A stretch of DNA of 43,394 bases from Pseudoalteromonas sp. Z1A8 (GTDB lineage Bacteria > Pseudomonadota > Gammaproteobacteria > Enterobacterales > Alteromonadaceae). This document shows, piece after piece, positions 10,473 to 19,349 of the stretch; positions within the stretch are counted from its first letter, which is position 1, and every line of letters begins with the position of its first letter. The DNA lies in the NCBI RefSeq assembly GCF_011378855.1, contig NZ_WTLB01000004.1, forward strand, positions 106,462 to 149,855, in the 5' to 3' direction. The notes beneath the pieces are model-generated. The model ran no database searches. It saw only the letters and a program-made list of their open reading frames with translations, and was not told the DNA's origin. The position numbers were made by a program, and so were the translations under genes.

Positions 10473-10871
10473 CTAAGTTGTAGTTTTGAATAGGTTATCT
10501 ATTTGCTCTGGTAAAAACGGTCTACCTTTTTCATTAACAGAGGTACCTATAACCAGTGCATTGAGCATTACTTTTTCATCGCTTTTACGTATAACCGTTT
10601 GCTTAAACGCAAATTTTAAACGACTAATACGCTGCGGCTCCACAGCCACATAAAATTCATCACCTGGTAGTAGTGAATGTTTATAGTCCATTTCGCTGCG
10701 CATCACGACTAGGTTAATTTTATCTTTCGCTAATTGAGCAAAATCAATACCGTGTGCGTACAAGAATTCATGGCGAGCATGCTCTAAATAATTAAAATAA
10801 ACACTGTTATTTACGATACCTTGTAAGTCACATTCGTAATCACGTACTTTGAAGTCAACTTTAAAGTCCAT
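10473..10871 (-). CDS. 4HBT-family acyl-CoA thioesterase (YbgC-like)
   Basis: A 132-residue single hotdog domain. Near the N-terminus it has the pattern DYECDLQGIVNN followed by YFNYLEHAR, which matches the catalytic Asp region and long helix of 4-hydroxybenzoyl-CoA thioesterase-type enzymes. These hydrolyse acyl-CoA or related thioesters in the cytoplasm. The substrate cannot be told from the sequence. It is not linked to the tol-pal genes, so I do not call it ybgC. It starts with ATG at 10871 and is divergent from the TonB-dependent receptor gene. Confidence 0.85.
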   Translation of the reverse strand: MDFKVDFKVRDYECDLQGIVNNSVYFNYLEHARHEFLYAHGIDFAQLAKDKINLVVMRSEMDYKHSLLPGDEFYVAVEPQRISRLKFAFKQTVIRKSDEKVMLNALVIGTSVNEKGRPFLPEQIDNLFKTTT

Positions 10872-10973
10872 ATTAGTAATCCTGATTATTTAACGTATAA
10901 TTGCCGCGTTTATAGCACATGTGTTTAAATAATTGCTACCATACGAGTCCCTAAAATGGAGTTAAGTAACCCA

Positions 10974-13073
10974 ATGAACTTACGTTTGTCTTTAATTACT
11001 GCCGCACTTTTACCGCTGATTGGTGCACCACTTGTAGCTCATGCTGATGACAGCGATCTGGAAAGAATTGTTGTAACCGGCGATTTTCAGCGCGAAAGCA
11101 TTCAAACTTTAAGCGCGAGTGCGAGCTTATTCAGCGAAGATGAAATTAATCAACGTGGTGCAAGTTACTTAGACGAAATGTTAGGCAGTGCCGCCAATGT
11201 AAATTTTGCATCTGGTGCGTCGCGTGGTCGTTACATCCAAATTCGTGGCGTGGGACTTCGCTCACAATTTGTAGACCCTATTAATCCATCTGTAGGCTTA
11301 GTTATTGATGGTATTAACTATTCTGGTCTTGGTGGCAGCTCATTATTATTTGATATAGACCAAGTAGAAATTTATCGTGGCCCACAAGGTACACGCTTTG
11401 GTGCAGACGGTATGGCTGGTATGATCCAAATGGGTTCAGCTAAAGCCACGAGCGATCCAAGTTTAAAATTACAAGTAGGTGCTGGCACATACAACACCCG
11501 CGAAGCAGGCATTGCAGCAAGCACAGGCTTAACAGATGACACTAGCGCACGCGTTAGCTACTTTCGCAGAAAGTCAGATGGTTACGTAGATAATCTGTAT
11601 TTAAATGACGAAACACAAAATCAAGACGAACAAGTAGCCCGCTTTAAAATAAACAGTCAGCTTACAAAGCATTTAAATACTGAGTTAAATCTTCACTATA
11701 TTGATATAAACAACGGCTACGATGCGTTTACGCTTGATAACAGCCGCAATAGTGTAGCCGATGAACCAGGCCAAGATACTCAAGAAAGCTACGCAATAGG
11801 TATTAATAATACTTACACGGGTTTTGATTTATTTGATGTAAACCTAAATCTATCGGCTATTGATACCGAGCTGCTTTATAGTTTTGATGAAGACTGGGGT
11901 TGTAATGATGCAAGCGAGCCACAGCTATGTGCTGCGGGCTTACATCCAGATGGATACAGCTCAACCGATCTCTATAGCCGCGATCGCGATGATCAATCTG
12001 TAGATTTACAGTTTAATTCTAAAACAGGTAACTGGGTTGCAGGTATTTATTACCAAAACCGTGATGTTGATTTAGAGCGCCAATACACATGGTTAGCAAG
12101 CCCATTTTCTTCAACTTACGAAACAAGTAATGTTGCAGTATACGGACAATTAGCGACTCCTGTTGGCCCTAAAACAACACTCATTACAGGTTTACGTGTA
12201 GAGCAATATCAAGGTGACTACACCGACAGTAACGGCTTTATACAAGATACTGACGACGTAATGGTTGGCGGTAAAGTTGCGCTAGAGTATCAAGTCATTG
12301 ATCGCACAATGATCTACGCAAGTATCACCCGTGGTTATAAAGCTGGTGGTATAAACTCAGAAGCACTGGCTAAAGCGAAAGATGAAGGATTAAACCTAAG
12401 CGCTGATTTTTTCCAGCAGCATACGAGCTTCGACCCAGAATATTTATGGAGTGGTGAGTTTGGTGTTAAGGGCTCATCGCTTGATGATAAATTTACGCTT
12501 CGCTTAGCTGCATTTTACATGCACCGCGATGATATTCAGTTAAAAGCATGGCAAGTAGAAGGTCAGCAATTTACTGGTTATGTTGATAATGCCAGCTCTG
12601 GCAGTAATTACGGACTTGAAATTGAAGGTAGTTACCAGTTAACTGATAACTTATTTTTAACGGGTAGTGCTGGCTACCTAAATACAGAAATAGACGACTT
12701 TGTAACGCAGTCAGGCTTAAACCAAGACGGCCGCGAACAAGCACAATCACCTAAATACCAGTATGCGTTTACTGCTCGCTATAACTTTACAAGTGAGTTT
12801 TACGGTATGGTTGGTGTTGAAGGGAAAGACGATTACTATTTCTCAGATAGCCATAACTCACAAGCGCCAAGCAGCAACTTAGTTAATTTAAGTTTTGGCT
12901 ATGAAGCAGACATGTGGGCTGTACGCGCATGGGCTCGGAACGTGTTTGACGAAACAGTCCCAACACGTGGCTTTGAATTTGGTAATGACCCACAAGATGG
13001 TTACGCAACGCATACATACACACAACTAGGCGAGCCTCGCGTAGCAGGTGTTACGTTTACGCTTAATCTGTAA
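10974..13073 (+). CDS. TonB-dependent outer-membrane receptor, substrate unknown
   Basis: A roughly 699-residue receptor with a signal peptide (cleavage near AHA-DD), a TonB-box-like segment ERIVVTGDF just after it, a plug domain up to about residue 160 (with QIRGVGLRS and EIYRGPQGTRFG), and a 22-strand-type barrel ending in alternating hydrophobic residues. It would import a scarce ligand using TonB energy. I prefer ATG 10974 because it gives a normal signal peptide; ATG 10956 would add an acidic extension. No siderophore or sugar genes adjoin it, and I see no Fur box, so the ligand is unknown. The second receptor in this window (20378-22558) is of a different subtype. Confidence 0.93.
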   Translation: MNLRLSLITAALLPLIGAPLVAHADDSDLERIVVTGDFQRESIQTLSASASLFSEDEINQRGASYLDEMLGSAANVNFASGASRGRYIQIRGVGLRSQFVDPINPSVGLVIDGINYSGLGGSSLLFDIDQVEIYRGPQGTRFGADGMAGMIQMGSAKATSDPSLKLQVGAGTYNTREAGIAASTGLTDDTSARVSYFRRKSDGYVDNLYLNDETQNQDEQVARFKINSQLTKHLNTELNLHYIDINNGYDAFTLDNSRNSVADEPGQDTQESYAIGINNTYTGFDLFDVNLNLSAIDTELLYSFDEDWGCNDASEPQLCAAGLHPDGYSSTDLYSRDRDDQSVDLQFNSKTGNWVAGIYYQNRDVDLERQYTWLASPFSSTYETSNVAVYGQLATPVGPKTTLITGLRVEQYQGDYTDSNGFIQDTDDVMVGGKVALEYQVIDRTMIYASITRGYKAGGINSEALAKAKDEGLNLSADFFQQHTSFDPEYLWSGEFGVKGSSLDDKFTLRLAAFYMHRDDIQLKAWQVEGQQFTGYVDNASSGSNYGLEIEGSYQLTDNLFLTGSAGYLNTEIDDFVTQSGLNQDGREQAQSPKYQYAFTARYNFTSEFYGMVGVEGKDDYYFSDSHNSQAPSSNLVNLSFGYEADMWAVRAWARNVFDETVPTRGFEFGNDPQDGYATHTYTQLGEPRVAGVTFTLNL

Positions 13074-13116
13074 AACACAGCCGTTGACTTTCAAATGAAA
13101 GATTTCAGCAAGCAAT

Positions 13117-13154
13117 AAAAAACACCGCGTTTAATTTAAACGCGGTGTTTTTAT
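13117..13154. terminator. Bidirectional intrinsic terminator after the TonB-dependent receptor
   Basis: The stem ACACCGCGTTTAA/TTTAAACGCGGTGT is flanked by an A-run and a T-run. It resembles the terminator after psd (2790-2822) and lies directly before the tandem repeat array. Confidence 0.85.
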
Positions 13155-13156
13155 TT

Positions 13157-14246
13157 GTAGCCGTCGAGCTTGCTCACGTGAGAAGCGCAGCTTCTAATTA
13201 CTTTAAACTAAGTATAATCGACATATAATAAAACAACTTTTTAAAGCTTCGCTTTAACGCGTCAGCAAGCTGCACGCCTACAGAGTATTTAAAATACCAA
13301 GTTCAATTTTATGGCTGTGTTGTAGACGTAGAGCTTGATCACGTGAGAAGCGCAGCTTCTAATTACTTAAATTAATCATATAAAGAAATCTTAAAGCTTC
13401 GCTTTAACGCGTCAGCAAGCTGCACGCCTACAGGGTATTTAAAACACCGAGTTCAATTTTATGGCTGTGTTGTATCCGTCGAGCTTGCTCACGTGAGAAG
13501 CGCAGCTTCTAATTACTTTAAACTAAGTATAATCGACATATAATTAAACAACGTTTTAAAGCTTCGCTTTAACGCGTCAGCAAGCTGCACGCCTACAGGG
13601 GATTTAAAACACCGAGTTCAATTTTATAGCTGTGTTGTAGCCGTCGAGCTTGCTCACGTGAGAAGCAACGCTTCTAATTACTTTAAACCAAGCATAAGCG
13701 ACATATAATCAAACAACTTTTTAAAGCTTCGCTTTAACGCGCCAGCAAGCTGCACGCCTACAGGGTATTTAAAACACCGAGTTCAATTTTATGGTTGTGT
13801 TGTAGCCGTCGAGCTTGCTCACGTGAGAAGCAACGCTTCAAATTACTTTAAACTAAGCATAAGCGACATATAATCAAACAACTTTTTAAAGCTTCGCTTT
13901 AACGCGTCAGCAAGCTGCACGCCTACAGGGTATTTAAAACACCGAGTTCAATTTTATAGCTGTGTTGTAGCCGTCGAGCTTGCTCACGTGAGAAGCGCAG
14001 CTTCTGATTACTTTAAACCAAATATAAACGACATATAATCGAACAACTTTTTTAAAGCTTCGCTTTAACGCGTCAGCAAGCTGCACGCCTACAGGGTATT
14101 TAAAACACCGAGTTCAATTTTATGGCGGTGTTGTAGACGTAGAGCTTGCTCACGTGAGAAGCGAAGCTTCTAATTACTTAAATTAATCATATAAAGAAAT
14201 CTTAAAGCTTCGCTTTAACGCGCCAGCAAGCTGTGCTTGCCTACAG
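13157..14246. repeat. Tandem array of about seven REP-like palindromic units (150-166 bp each)
   Basis: Units start at 13157, 13322, 13472, 13637, 13802, 13967 and 14133, giving lengths 165, 150, 165, 165, 165 and 166 bp plus a last partial copy. Each unit is a long imperfect palindrome. A left arm (GTAGCCGTCGAGCTTGCTC, then a GAAGCGCAGCTTC hairpin and TAATTACTT) faces a right arm (TAAAGCTTCGCTTTAACGCG, then CAGCAAGCTGCACGCCTAC). A spacer containing ACCGAGTTCAATTTTATGGC follows. Units 2 and 7 share a shorter core (AAATTAATCATATAAAGAAA). No open reading frame fits. It fills the space between a convergent receptor gene and epmA. Confidence 0.92.
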
Positions 14247-14254
14247 GGTTGGCA

Positions 14255-15229
14255 TTACGCCCTTTGCACATCAAACGCGATTACGTCTTTAATTTTCTCT
14301 TTGTTTGTTGCGAGCATTACCAGCCTATCAATTCCCAAAGCAACCCCTGCGCATTGTGGTAATCCATGCTCCAGCGCTTTAATTAAGCGCGTATCCATTG
14401 GTACTTGTTTTAAACCGTTGTTGGCGCGGTATGTGTTATCTTCATTAAAACGTTTAGCTTGCTCACTGGCATTTGTAAGTTCGTTAAAGCCATTCGCTAA
14501 TTCCATATTTTTATAATAAAGCTCAAAGCGCCCTGCTACTCGCTCATCGTGTTCACAAATTTGCGCTAGTGCCGCTTGAGAAGCTGGAAAGTGATACACA
14601 AAGCATGGCTTATCTTGTCCTATTGTTGGCTCCACTTTCATACAAAATAATAATTGCAGTAAGGTATCTTTATGCGTTTCATTTTGGGCTATATCAGCAA
14701 ACCCATGCTCACACGCAAGTTGCTTTAACTGCTCTATGTTCGCTGTTAGCGGGTCAAGCCCGAGTGCTTGTTCAAACGCTTTTTGATAGGTAAATCTAGT
14801 TGCAGGTTCAACATCTAAAACAAGCTGCATTAGCTCATCCATTTCATCCATAAGTGCAAATTCGTCAAAGCCTGGGCGATACCATTCCAGTATTGTAAAT
14901 TCGGGATTGTGATGTCTACCCGCTTCTTCATTTCTAAATGCTTTACAAAGCTGAAAAATAGCGCCTGAGCCTGCTGCTAACAAGCGTTTCATAGCAAACT
15001 CTGGAGATGTTTGTAAAAACAGAGGAAGGCCACCAGCATGGCCAGGGCCTACAAATGTGGTATTAAAACTGGCTAAGTGCACATCGGTTACACTGGCAGC
15101 ACTTAAGCTTGGAGTTTCTACCTCTAAAACATCACGTGCATAAAAAAATTCACGGATGCTACGTAATATCGCTGCGCGTTGTTTTAGTGTTTCAATGCTT
15201 GCGCTTGGGGCCCAAAGATCTGCTGACAT
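14255..15229 (-). CDS. epmA: EF-P--(R)-beta-lysine ligase EpmA (PoxA/GenX)
   Basis: EpmA is a truncated class II lysyl-tRNA synthetase paralogue that attaches beta-lysine to Lys34 of elongation factor P rather than to a tRNA. The 324-residue length fits EpmA and lacks the anticodon-binding domain of LysS. Class II motif 2 is seen as [14 protein letters not shown] (from 98) and motif 3 as [12 protein letters not shown] (295-306). The start ATG 15229 has a GGAG site. It lies downstream of efp on the same strand but after an apparent terminator, so it may have its own promoter. Its 3' end faces the repeat array. Confidence 0.96.
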   Translation of the reverse strand: MSADLWAPSASIETLKQRAAILRSIREFFYARDVLEVETPSLSAASVTDVHLASFNTTFVGPGHAGGLPLFLQTSPEFAMKRLLAAGSGAIFQLCKAFRNEEAGRHHNPEFTILEWYRPGFDEFALMDEMDELMQLVLDVEPATRFTYQKAFEQALGLDPLTANIEQLKQLACEHGFADIAQNETHKDTLLQLLFCMKVEPTIGQDKPCFVYHFPASQAALAQICEHDERVAGRFELYYKNMELANGFNELTNASEQAKRFNEDNTYRANNGLKQVPMDTRLIKALEHGLPQCAGVALGIDRLVMLATNKEKIKDVIAFDVQRA

Positions 15230-15238
15230 ATTTTCTCC

Positions 15239-15270
15239 AAAAAAAATCCCAGCATTAAAGCCAGGATTTT
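15239..15270 (-). terminator. Intrinsic terminator after efp
   Basis: On the minus strand AATCCTGGC-TTTAAT-GCTGGGATT forms a 9-bp stem with two G-T pairs, followed by a run of T. It lies between efp and the epmA start codon and overlaps the region just upstream of the epmA ribosome binding site. Confidence 0.75.
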
Positions 15271-15288
15271 ATTAAACAACGTTAAAAC

Positions 15289-15855
15289 TTACTTAACGCG
15301 GCTTACGTATTCACCATTACGAGTGTCTACTTTAATTACTTCGCCAATTTGTACGAATAATGGAACTCGTACCACAGCACCTGTGCTAAGCGTTGCTGGT
15401 TTACCACCAGTACCGGCTGTATCACCTTTAAGGCCAGGATCTGTTTCAGTGATCTCAAGCTCAACAAAGTTAGGTGGTGTAACAGCAATAGGGCTGCCGT
15501 TCCATAATGTAATTGTGCATAAGTCATTTTCAACTAACCATTTAACTGCATCGCCTAGTGCTTTTTCGTCAGCAGCAATTTGCTCAAATGTTTCGTTGTT
15601 CATGAAATGCCAAAATTCGCCGTCTGTGTATAGATACGCTAAATCTGTATCCATTACATCAGCACCTTCAACTGATTCACCCGATTTAAAGGTTTTTTCA
15701 AGCACCTTACCAGAGATAAGTTTACGGATACGAACACGGTTAAACGCCTGACCTTTACCAGGTTTTACCATTTCATTTTCTAAGATACTGCAAGGCTCGC
15801 CGTCCATCATAATTTTTAGGCCGCCCTTGAACTCGTTGGTGCTATAATTCGCCAT
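15289..15855 (-). CDS. efp: Elongation factor P
   Basis: EF-P binds ribosomes stalled at consecutive prolines and promotes peptide bond formation. The 188-residue protein has the three beta-barrel domains of the family. The modification site is Lys34 in the loop PGKGQAF, the E. coli-type lysine that takes beta-lysine, which agrees with epmA and epmB as neighbours. The start ATG 15855 has a GAGGAAA site. It is divergent from epmB across only 35 bp. Confidence 0.98.
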   Translation of the reverse strand: MANYSTNEFKGGLKIMMDGEPCSILENEMVKPGKGQAFNRVRIRKLISGKVLEKTFKSGESVEGADVMDTDLAYLYTDGEFWHFMNNETFEQIAADEKALGDAVKWLVENDLCTITLWNGSPIAVTPPNFVELEITETDPGLKGDTAGTGGKPATLSTGAVVRVPLFVQIGEVIKVDTRNGEYVSRVK

Positions 15856-15890
15856 CGTTTCCTCTATTTATATTTTTTCGAGTAATCTAC

Positions 15891-16910
15891 ATGCCAATGA
15901 TACAAAGAAATGAAGCAAATTTGCATAAAAACTGGCAAAAAGAATTAGCAAATGTAGTTACCTGCCCAAAAACCTTGCTTAAAATGGTCGGTTTATCGAG
16001 CCAAGTCCATGAAAACGACCTAAAAGCCCGCAGTTTATTTCCGGTACGGGTGCCTATCCCTTTTATAAAAAAAATTCGTAAAGGTGACGCAAACGATCCG
16101 TTACTGCTACAAGTTATGCCACGCCATCAAGAATTTTTAACTAAATCAGGTTTTAATAAAGATCCCCTACTCGAGCAAGATAACGACCAACCAGGCCTGT
16201 TACACAAGTATAAATCGCGTGTTTTAGTGATGTTTAAAACCGGCTGTGCGGTAAATTGTCGTTATTGCTTTAGAAGGCATTTTCCGTATCAAGAAAACCA
16301 ACTCAATAAAAAAAGCCTACTTGAAACACTGAGCTATATAAAATCAGATGCCAATATAAACGAAGTGATTTTAAGTGGTGGCGATCCGCTAATGGCCAAA
16401 GACGATGCAATAAGCTGGTTTTTAGATGAGCTTGAGCAATTACCACAAATTAAACGAATGCGAATACATAGCCGTTTGCCGGTAGTTATACCTGCGCGAG
16501 TGACCGATGAGTTATGTGAACGATTAGCAAAATCGCCGTTAAAAATTATTTTTATTAATCACATTAACCACGCCAACGAAATAGACGCTGACTTTAAAGC
16601 CGCCATGCAAAAGCTAAAGCAAGCAAACGTAACGCTATTAAACCAAGCTGTAATTTTAAAAGATGTGAACGATACTGTTGATGCGCAAATAAATTTAAGC
16701 GAAGCGTTATTTGATGCCGACGTATTGCCGTATTATTTGTATTTGCTTGATAAGGTAGAAGGGGCGAGCCACTTTGATATTAATGAAGCGCAAGCAATAA
16801 AAATAATGGCAGAGCTATTAAAAGCCCTGCCCGGATTTTTAGTGCCTAAATTAGTAAGAGAGATCGGTGGTCAAAAAAGTAAAACACCTATCGATCTTAA
16901 GTTAATTTAA
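15891..16910 (+). CDS. epmB: EF-P (R)-beta-lysine-forming lysine 2,3-aminomutase EpmB
   Basis: EpmB is a radical SAM, PLP-dependent enzyme that turns L-lysine into (R)-beta-lysine for EpmA. The radical SAM cluster motif CX3CX2C is at Cys119, Cys123 and Cys126 (CAVNCRYCF). The SGGDPL motif follows in the barrel. The C-terminal SKTP carries Lys331, the expected PLP lysine. The length of 339 residues fits EpmB rather than the larger catabolic aminomutases. The 35 bp between it and efp must hold both leaders, so the two promoters overlap or lie inside the opposite gene. Confidence 0.96.
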   Translation: MPMIQRNEANLHKNWQKELANVVTCPKTLLKMVGLSSQVHENDLKARSLFPVRVPIPFIKKIRKGDANDPLLLQVMPRHQEFLTKSGFNKDPLLEQDNDQPGLLHKYKSRVLVMFKTGCAVNCRYCFRRHFPYQENQLNKKSLLETLSYIKSDANINEVILSGGDPLMAKDDAISWFLDELEQLPQIKRMRIHSRLPVVIPARVTDELCERLAKSPLKIIFINHINHANEIDADFKAAMQKLKQANVTLLNQAVILKDVNDTVDAQINLSEALFDADVLPYYLYLLDKVEGASHFDINEAQAIKIMAELLKALPGFLVPKLVREIGGQKSKTPIDLKLI

Positions 16911-17116
16911 ACATATATATTTACGTTATTACCCAGTGATGCAGTCGCCGATTTAGCCGGCGTTTGCGCACTTGACGATTGCGCTGCACCTTCAATAAGT
17001 GCAAGCGCTGCAGCGCCATCAGCTAATTGCTGTTTTTTAGACAAAGCAGCAGTGTAAAGCTCACTGCCTTGGCCTGAACCAGACATAGCTGGTAAATTTC
17101 CACCTGATATATTCAT
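16907..17116 (-). CDS. Small 69-residue protein, possible YjfB-like motility protein
   Basis: The protein begins MNISGGNLPAMSGSGQGSEL and has a central amphipathic helix (YTAALSKKQQLADGAAALAL) and a Ser/Ala/Thr-rich tail. I do not recognise it with certainty. Size, start and helix recall the YjfB-like 'putative motility protein' family. A sigma-28-type promoter lies at 17164-17190, with an AAGG site before ATG 17116, which supports a flagellar or chemotaxis-time role. No signal peptide or membrane segment is visible. The stop codon overlaps the end of the convergent epmB by 4 bp. Confidence 0.7.
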   Translation of the reverse strand: MNISGGNLPAMSGSGQGSELYTAALSKKQQLADGAAALALIEGAAQSSSAQTPAKSATASLGNNVNIYV

Positions 17117-17163
17117 AATTATAAGCCTTAATCAACCTGACTTTTAAATGTAATCCACGTATT

Positions 17164-17190
17164 ATGTCGGCCATGCAGCACAAAGCTTTA
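17164..17190 (-). promoter_or_regulatory. Sigma-28 (FliA)-type promoter for the 69-residue protein
   Basis: Read on the minus strand: -35 TAAAGCTT (17183-17190; 7 of 8 to TAAAGTTT), an exact 11-bp spacer, then -10 GCCGACAT (17164-17171; 6 of 8 to GCCGATAA). The distance to ATG 17116 leaves a leader of about 40 nt. It overlaps the ribosome binding site region of the divergent gene at 17199. Confidence 0.55.
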
Positions 17191-17198
17191 GGAAAACC

Positions 17199-17489
17199 AT
17201 GGATTCTATAATTGAACAACTCAACACTAACTTAAAAATTGTTTATCGTCAGGCACTTGACGCCGATAAAAAATTAGACGAATTACAACAACAAGGCCAT
17301 GGCAAATTTAAAGCCTTATTTGCACAAGATGCCGGTTTTAGCTTTGAAGCTAAACGTTTTAAGCCTTATGTTCTTGATGTAGCCGCTGATGTTGAAAGCT
17401 TATCTAACGATGGTTTTGATGAAGAAAAACTTAAAACAACCGTTATTAAATTACAGCAAATACTCACGTTGTTAGCTACCTTTAAGTAA
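17199..17489 (+). CDS. Small helical protein, possibly PriC-like
   Basis: A 96-residue, all-helical, charged cytoplasmic protein with AGGA 5 nt before ATG 17199. The pattern of F-x-x-L-F, then F-x-x-x-x-F and YVLDVAADVESL, followed by a Leu/Ile-rich helix, distantly recalls the N-terminal domain of the primosomal replication protein PriC. It is about half the usual length. I cannot confirm the family, so the function is left open. A hairpin terminator follows. Confidence 0.6.
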   Translation: MDSIIEQLNTNLKIVYRQALDADKKLDELQQQGHGKFKALFAQDAGFSFEAKRFKPYVLDVAADVESLSNDGFDEEKLKTTVIKLQQILTLLATFK

Positions 17490-17501
17490 AGCTTAAAAAC
17501 G

Positions 17502-17534
17502 AAAATGCCGCTATTTAGCGGCATTATTATTTTG
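17502..17534. terminator. Bidirectional terminator between convergent small genes
   Basis: The stem AATGCCGCT/AGCGGCATT with a 4-nt ATTT loop is followed by ATTATTTT on the plus strand and by GTTTTTAAG-type sequence on the minus strand. It serves the genes at 17199-17489 and 17537-18028. Confidence 0.75.
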
Positions 17535-17536
17535 AG

Positions 17537-18028
17537 TTAATCTAAACTTGGTAATATTTGCTCACCAAACCATTCTGTTAGTAAGCGTTTTTCGTAATAA
17601 AATGATTCGTCGCGACCCATTTTTATTTTATCCATAAAGCCCATGTCTTTAAGCTCTACGTCACTACCTTTACTTAATACTGTACCGTCGTTATCGGTTA
17701 ACGAATAATTTAACTTAATGCGTGGAAAGTAAATCGGTTTTACTACACGAATTTCGTCCATACCGCCATAACGCACATCACCTGCTAAATCTAAATCAGT
17801 AAACTCTACATTTAATTTATAATCTTTTGGCAATTGCTCAGCTAATTTAGCCATATGTTTTTCAAAACTTGTCGCAATATTTTTATGATATGAGCTCTTA
17901 GTTTGGTTTGACGCTCGCACATCACGATAATCATTAAAGTCATGCCATTTAACAACAGACTCACCCGCATGGGCAAGTGCAGGCAATGCAATACACATTG
18001 TTGCTGCTATTTTTTTAACTAAATTCAT
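17537..18028 (-). CDS. DUF3016 family exported protein
   Basis: A 163-residue protein with a clear signal peptide (MNLVKKIAATMCIALPALAHA) and a mature domain that matches my memory of DUF3016: VKWHDFNDYRDVR near the start, LNVEFTDLDLAGDVR in the middle and a C-terminal LLTEWFGEQIL. It is predicted periplasmic and its function is unknown. I chose ATG 18028 because GGAG is 6 nt upstream; the longer frame starts with a TTG that overlaps that site. It is a single gene, convergent with 17199-17489. Confidence 0.85.
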   Translation of the reverse strand: MNLVKKIAATMCIALPALAHAGESVVKWHDFNDYRDVRASNQTKSSYHKNIATSFEKHMAKLAEQLPKDYKLNVEFTDLDLAGDVRYGGMDEIRVVKPIYFPRIKLNYSLTDNDGTVLSKGSDVELKDMGFMDKIKMGRDESFYYEKRLLTEWFGEQILPSLD

Positions 18029-18307
18029 ATCTTTCTCCAAAGAGGTAAACCAATCACAAAAGTGTAGACTGGAGTAAACCTAGCATTAGCTATTACTAGA
18101 CTCATTTTAGCACTTGTTTATTAACTATAACTTAATCTTAAGTATAAAGTGTTACTTGTACTGAGTAAAATATAATCAAAAGTGCTTGATTTACCGTTAT
18201 TAAAAAAAGATGTTATTTAAACTATAGAAATTACAGATAAAGCATGTAAATCACCTCTATTTATGGTGAAATTAACTCAATTGATAAAAGGTACCCACGG
18301 AGCTTTC

Positions 18308-19324
18308 ATGACTATTTTAGTAACCGGTGGCGCTGGCTATATTGGCTCGCACACTGTTTTAGAACTTTTACAGCAAGGTAACGATGTTGTTGTTATTGAT
18401 AATTTAAGTAACTCATCACAAGAATCTCTTGCACGCGTAAAAAAAATCACAGGTAAAGAAGCTACTTTTTACCAAGGCGATATTCTCGATAAACCCTTTT
18501 TAGATTCAGTATTTGCAAAACACACGGTTGATAGTGTTATACATTTTGCGGGTTTAAAATCAGTGGGTGAGTCGGTTGCAAAGCCCGTTGAGTACTATCA
18601 AAACAATGTACAAGGTACACTTACGCTTGTTGATGCAATGCGCGACGCGGGTGTATTCAAGTTAGTATTTAGCTCGTCAGCCACGGTATACGGCGACCCT
18701 GCAAGCTTACCGATTAAAGAAGACTTCCCTGTAGGCGGTACTACTAACCCGTACGGCACATCTAAACTAATGGTTGAAATGATGCTACAAGATATCGCTA
18801 AATCAGATGAGCGCTTTGCGTTTGCTATTTTGCGTTACTTTAATCCAGTAGGTGCACATGAGTCGGGCTTAATTGGTGAAGATCCTAACGGTATCCCGAA
18901 CAACCTTTTACCGTTTATCGCACAAGTAGCGGTCGGTAAATTAAAGCAACTTGCTGTGTTTGGTGATGATTACGATACCATTGATGGCACAGGTGTACGC
19001 GACTATATACATGTAGTCGATTTAGCAATGGGTCATTTAAAAGCACTTGATAAAATTGCCAGCAGCACGGGTGCATTAGTTTATAACCTAGGTACTGGTA
19101 ACGGGTATTCTGTACTGCAAATGGTTAATGCATTTATTAAAGCAAGCGATCAGGCTGTACCCTACCAGGTTTCACCTCGTCGCCCTGGTGATATTGCAGC
19201 GTGTTATGCCGCACCAGAAAAAGCACTTAATGAACTTGGCTGGGAAGCAGTACGCGGTATCGATGAAATGATGCAAGATACATGGCGTTGGCAGTCAAAT
19301 AACCCTAATGGTTATAAGGGTTAA
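18308..19324 (+). CDS. galE: UDP-glucose 4-epimerase
   Basis: GalE interconverts UDP-glucose and UDP-galactose with a bound NAD, feeding LPS and capsule sugars or the Leloir pathway. The 338-residue protein has the extended SDR signature GGAGYIG at 7-13, the Ser124 region and the catalytic Tyr149-x3-Lys153, all at the E. coli GalE positions. I use ATG 18308 (GGAG, 6 nt spacing) rather than an upstream in-frame ATG at 18263, which has no ribosome binding site. No other gal genes adjoin it, so a cell-surface polysaccharide role is more likely than galactose breakdown. Confidence 0.95.
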   Translation: MTILVTGGAGYIGSHTVLELLQQGNDVVVIDNLSNSSQESLARVKKITGKEATFYQGDILDKPFLDSVFAKHTVDSVIHFAGLKSVGESVAKPVEYYQNNVQGTLTLVDAMRDAGVFKLVFSSSATVYGDPASLPIKEDFPVGGTTNPYGTSKLMVEMMLQDIAKSDERFAFAILRYFNPVGAHESGLIGEDPNGIPNNLLPFIAQVAVGKLKQLAVFGDDYDTIDGTGVRDYIHVVDLAMGHLKALDKIASSTGALVYNLGTGNGYSVLQMVNAFIKASDQAVPYQVSPRRPGDIAACYAAPEKALNELGWEAVRGIDEMMQDTWRWQSNNPNGYKG

Positions 19325-19349
19325 GTAAAGCAAGCTTCAAACTTAAAGT

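Noticed and set aside
10872..10973. Fur box before the first TonB-dependent receptor
   Set aside because: I compared the region with the 19-bp consensus by eye and found no stretch with a useful match.
13157..14246. Tandem repeats that might be a CRISPR array
   Set aside because: The period is about 165 bp, whole units including spacers are conserved, and no cas genes are present.
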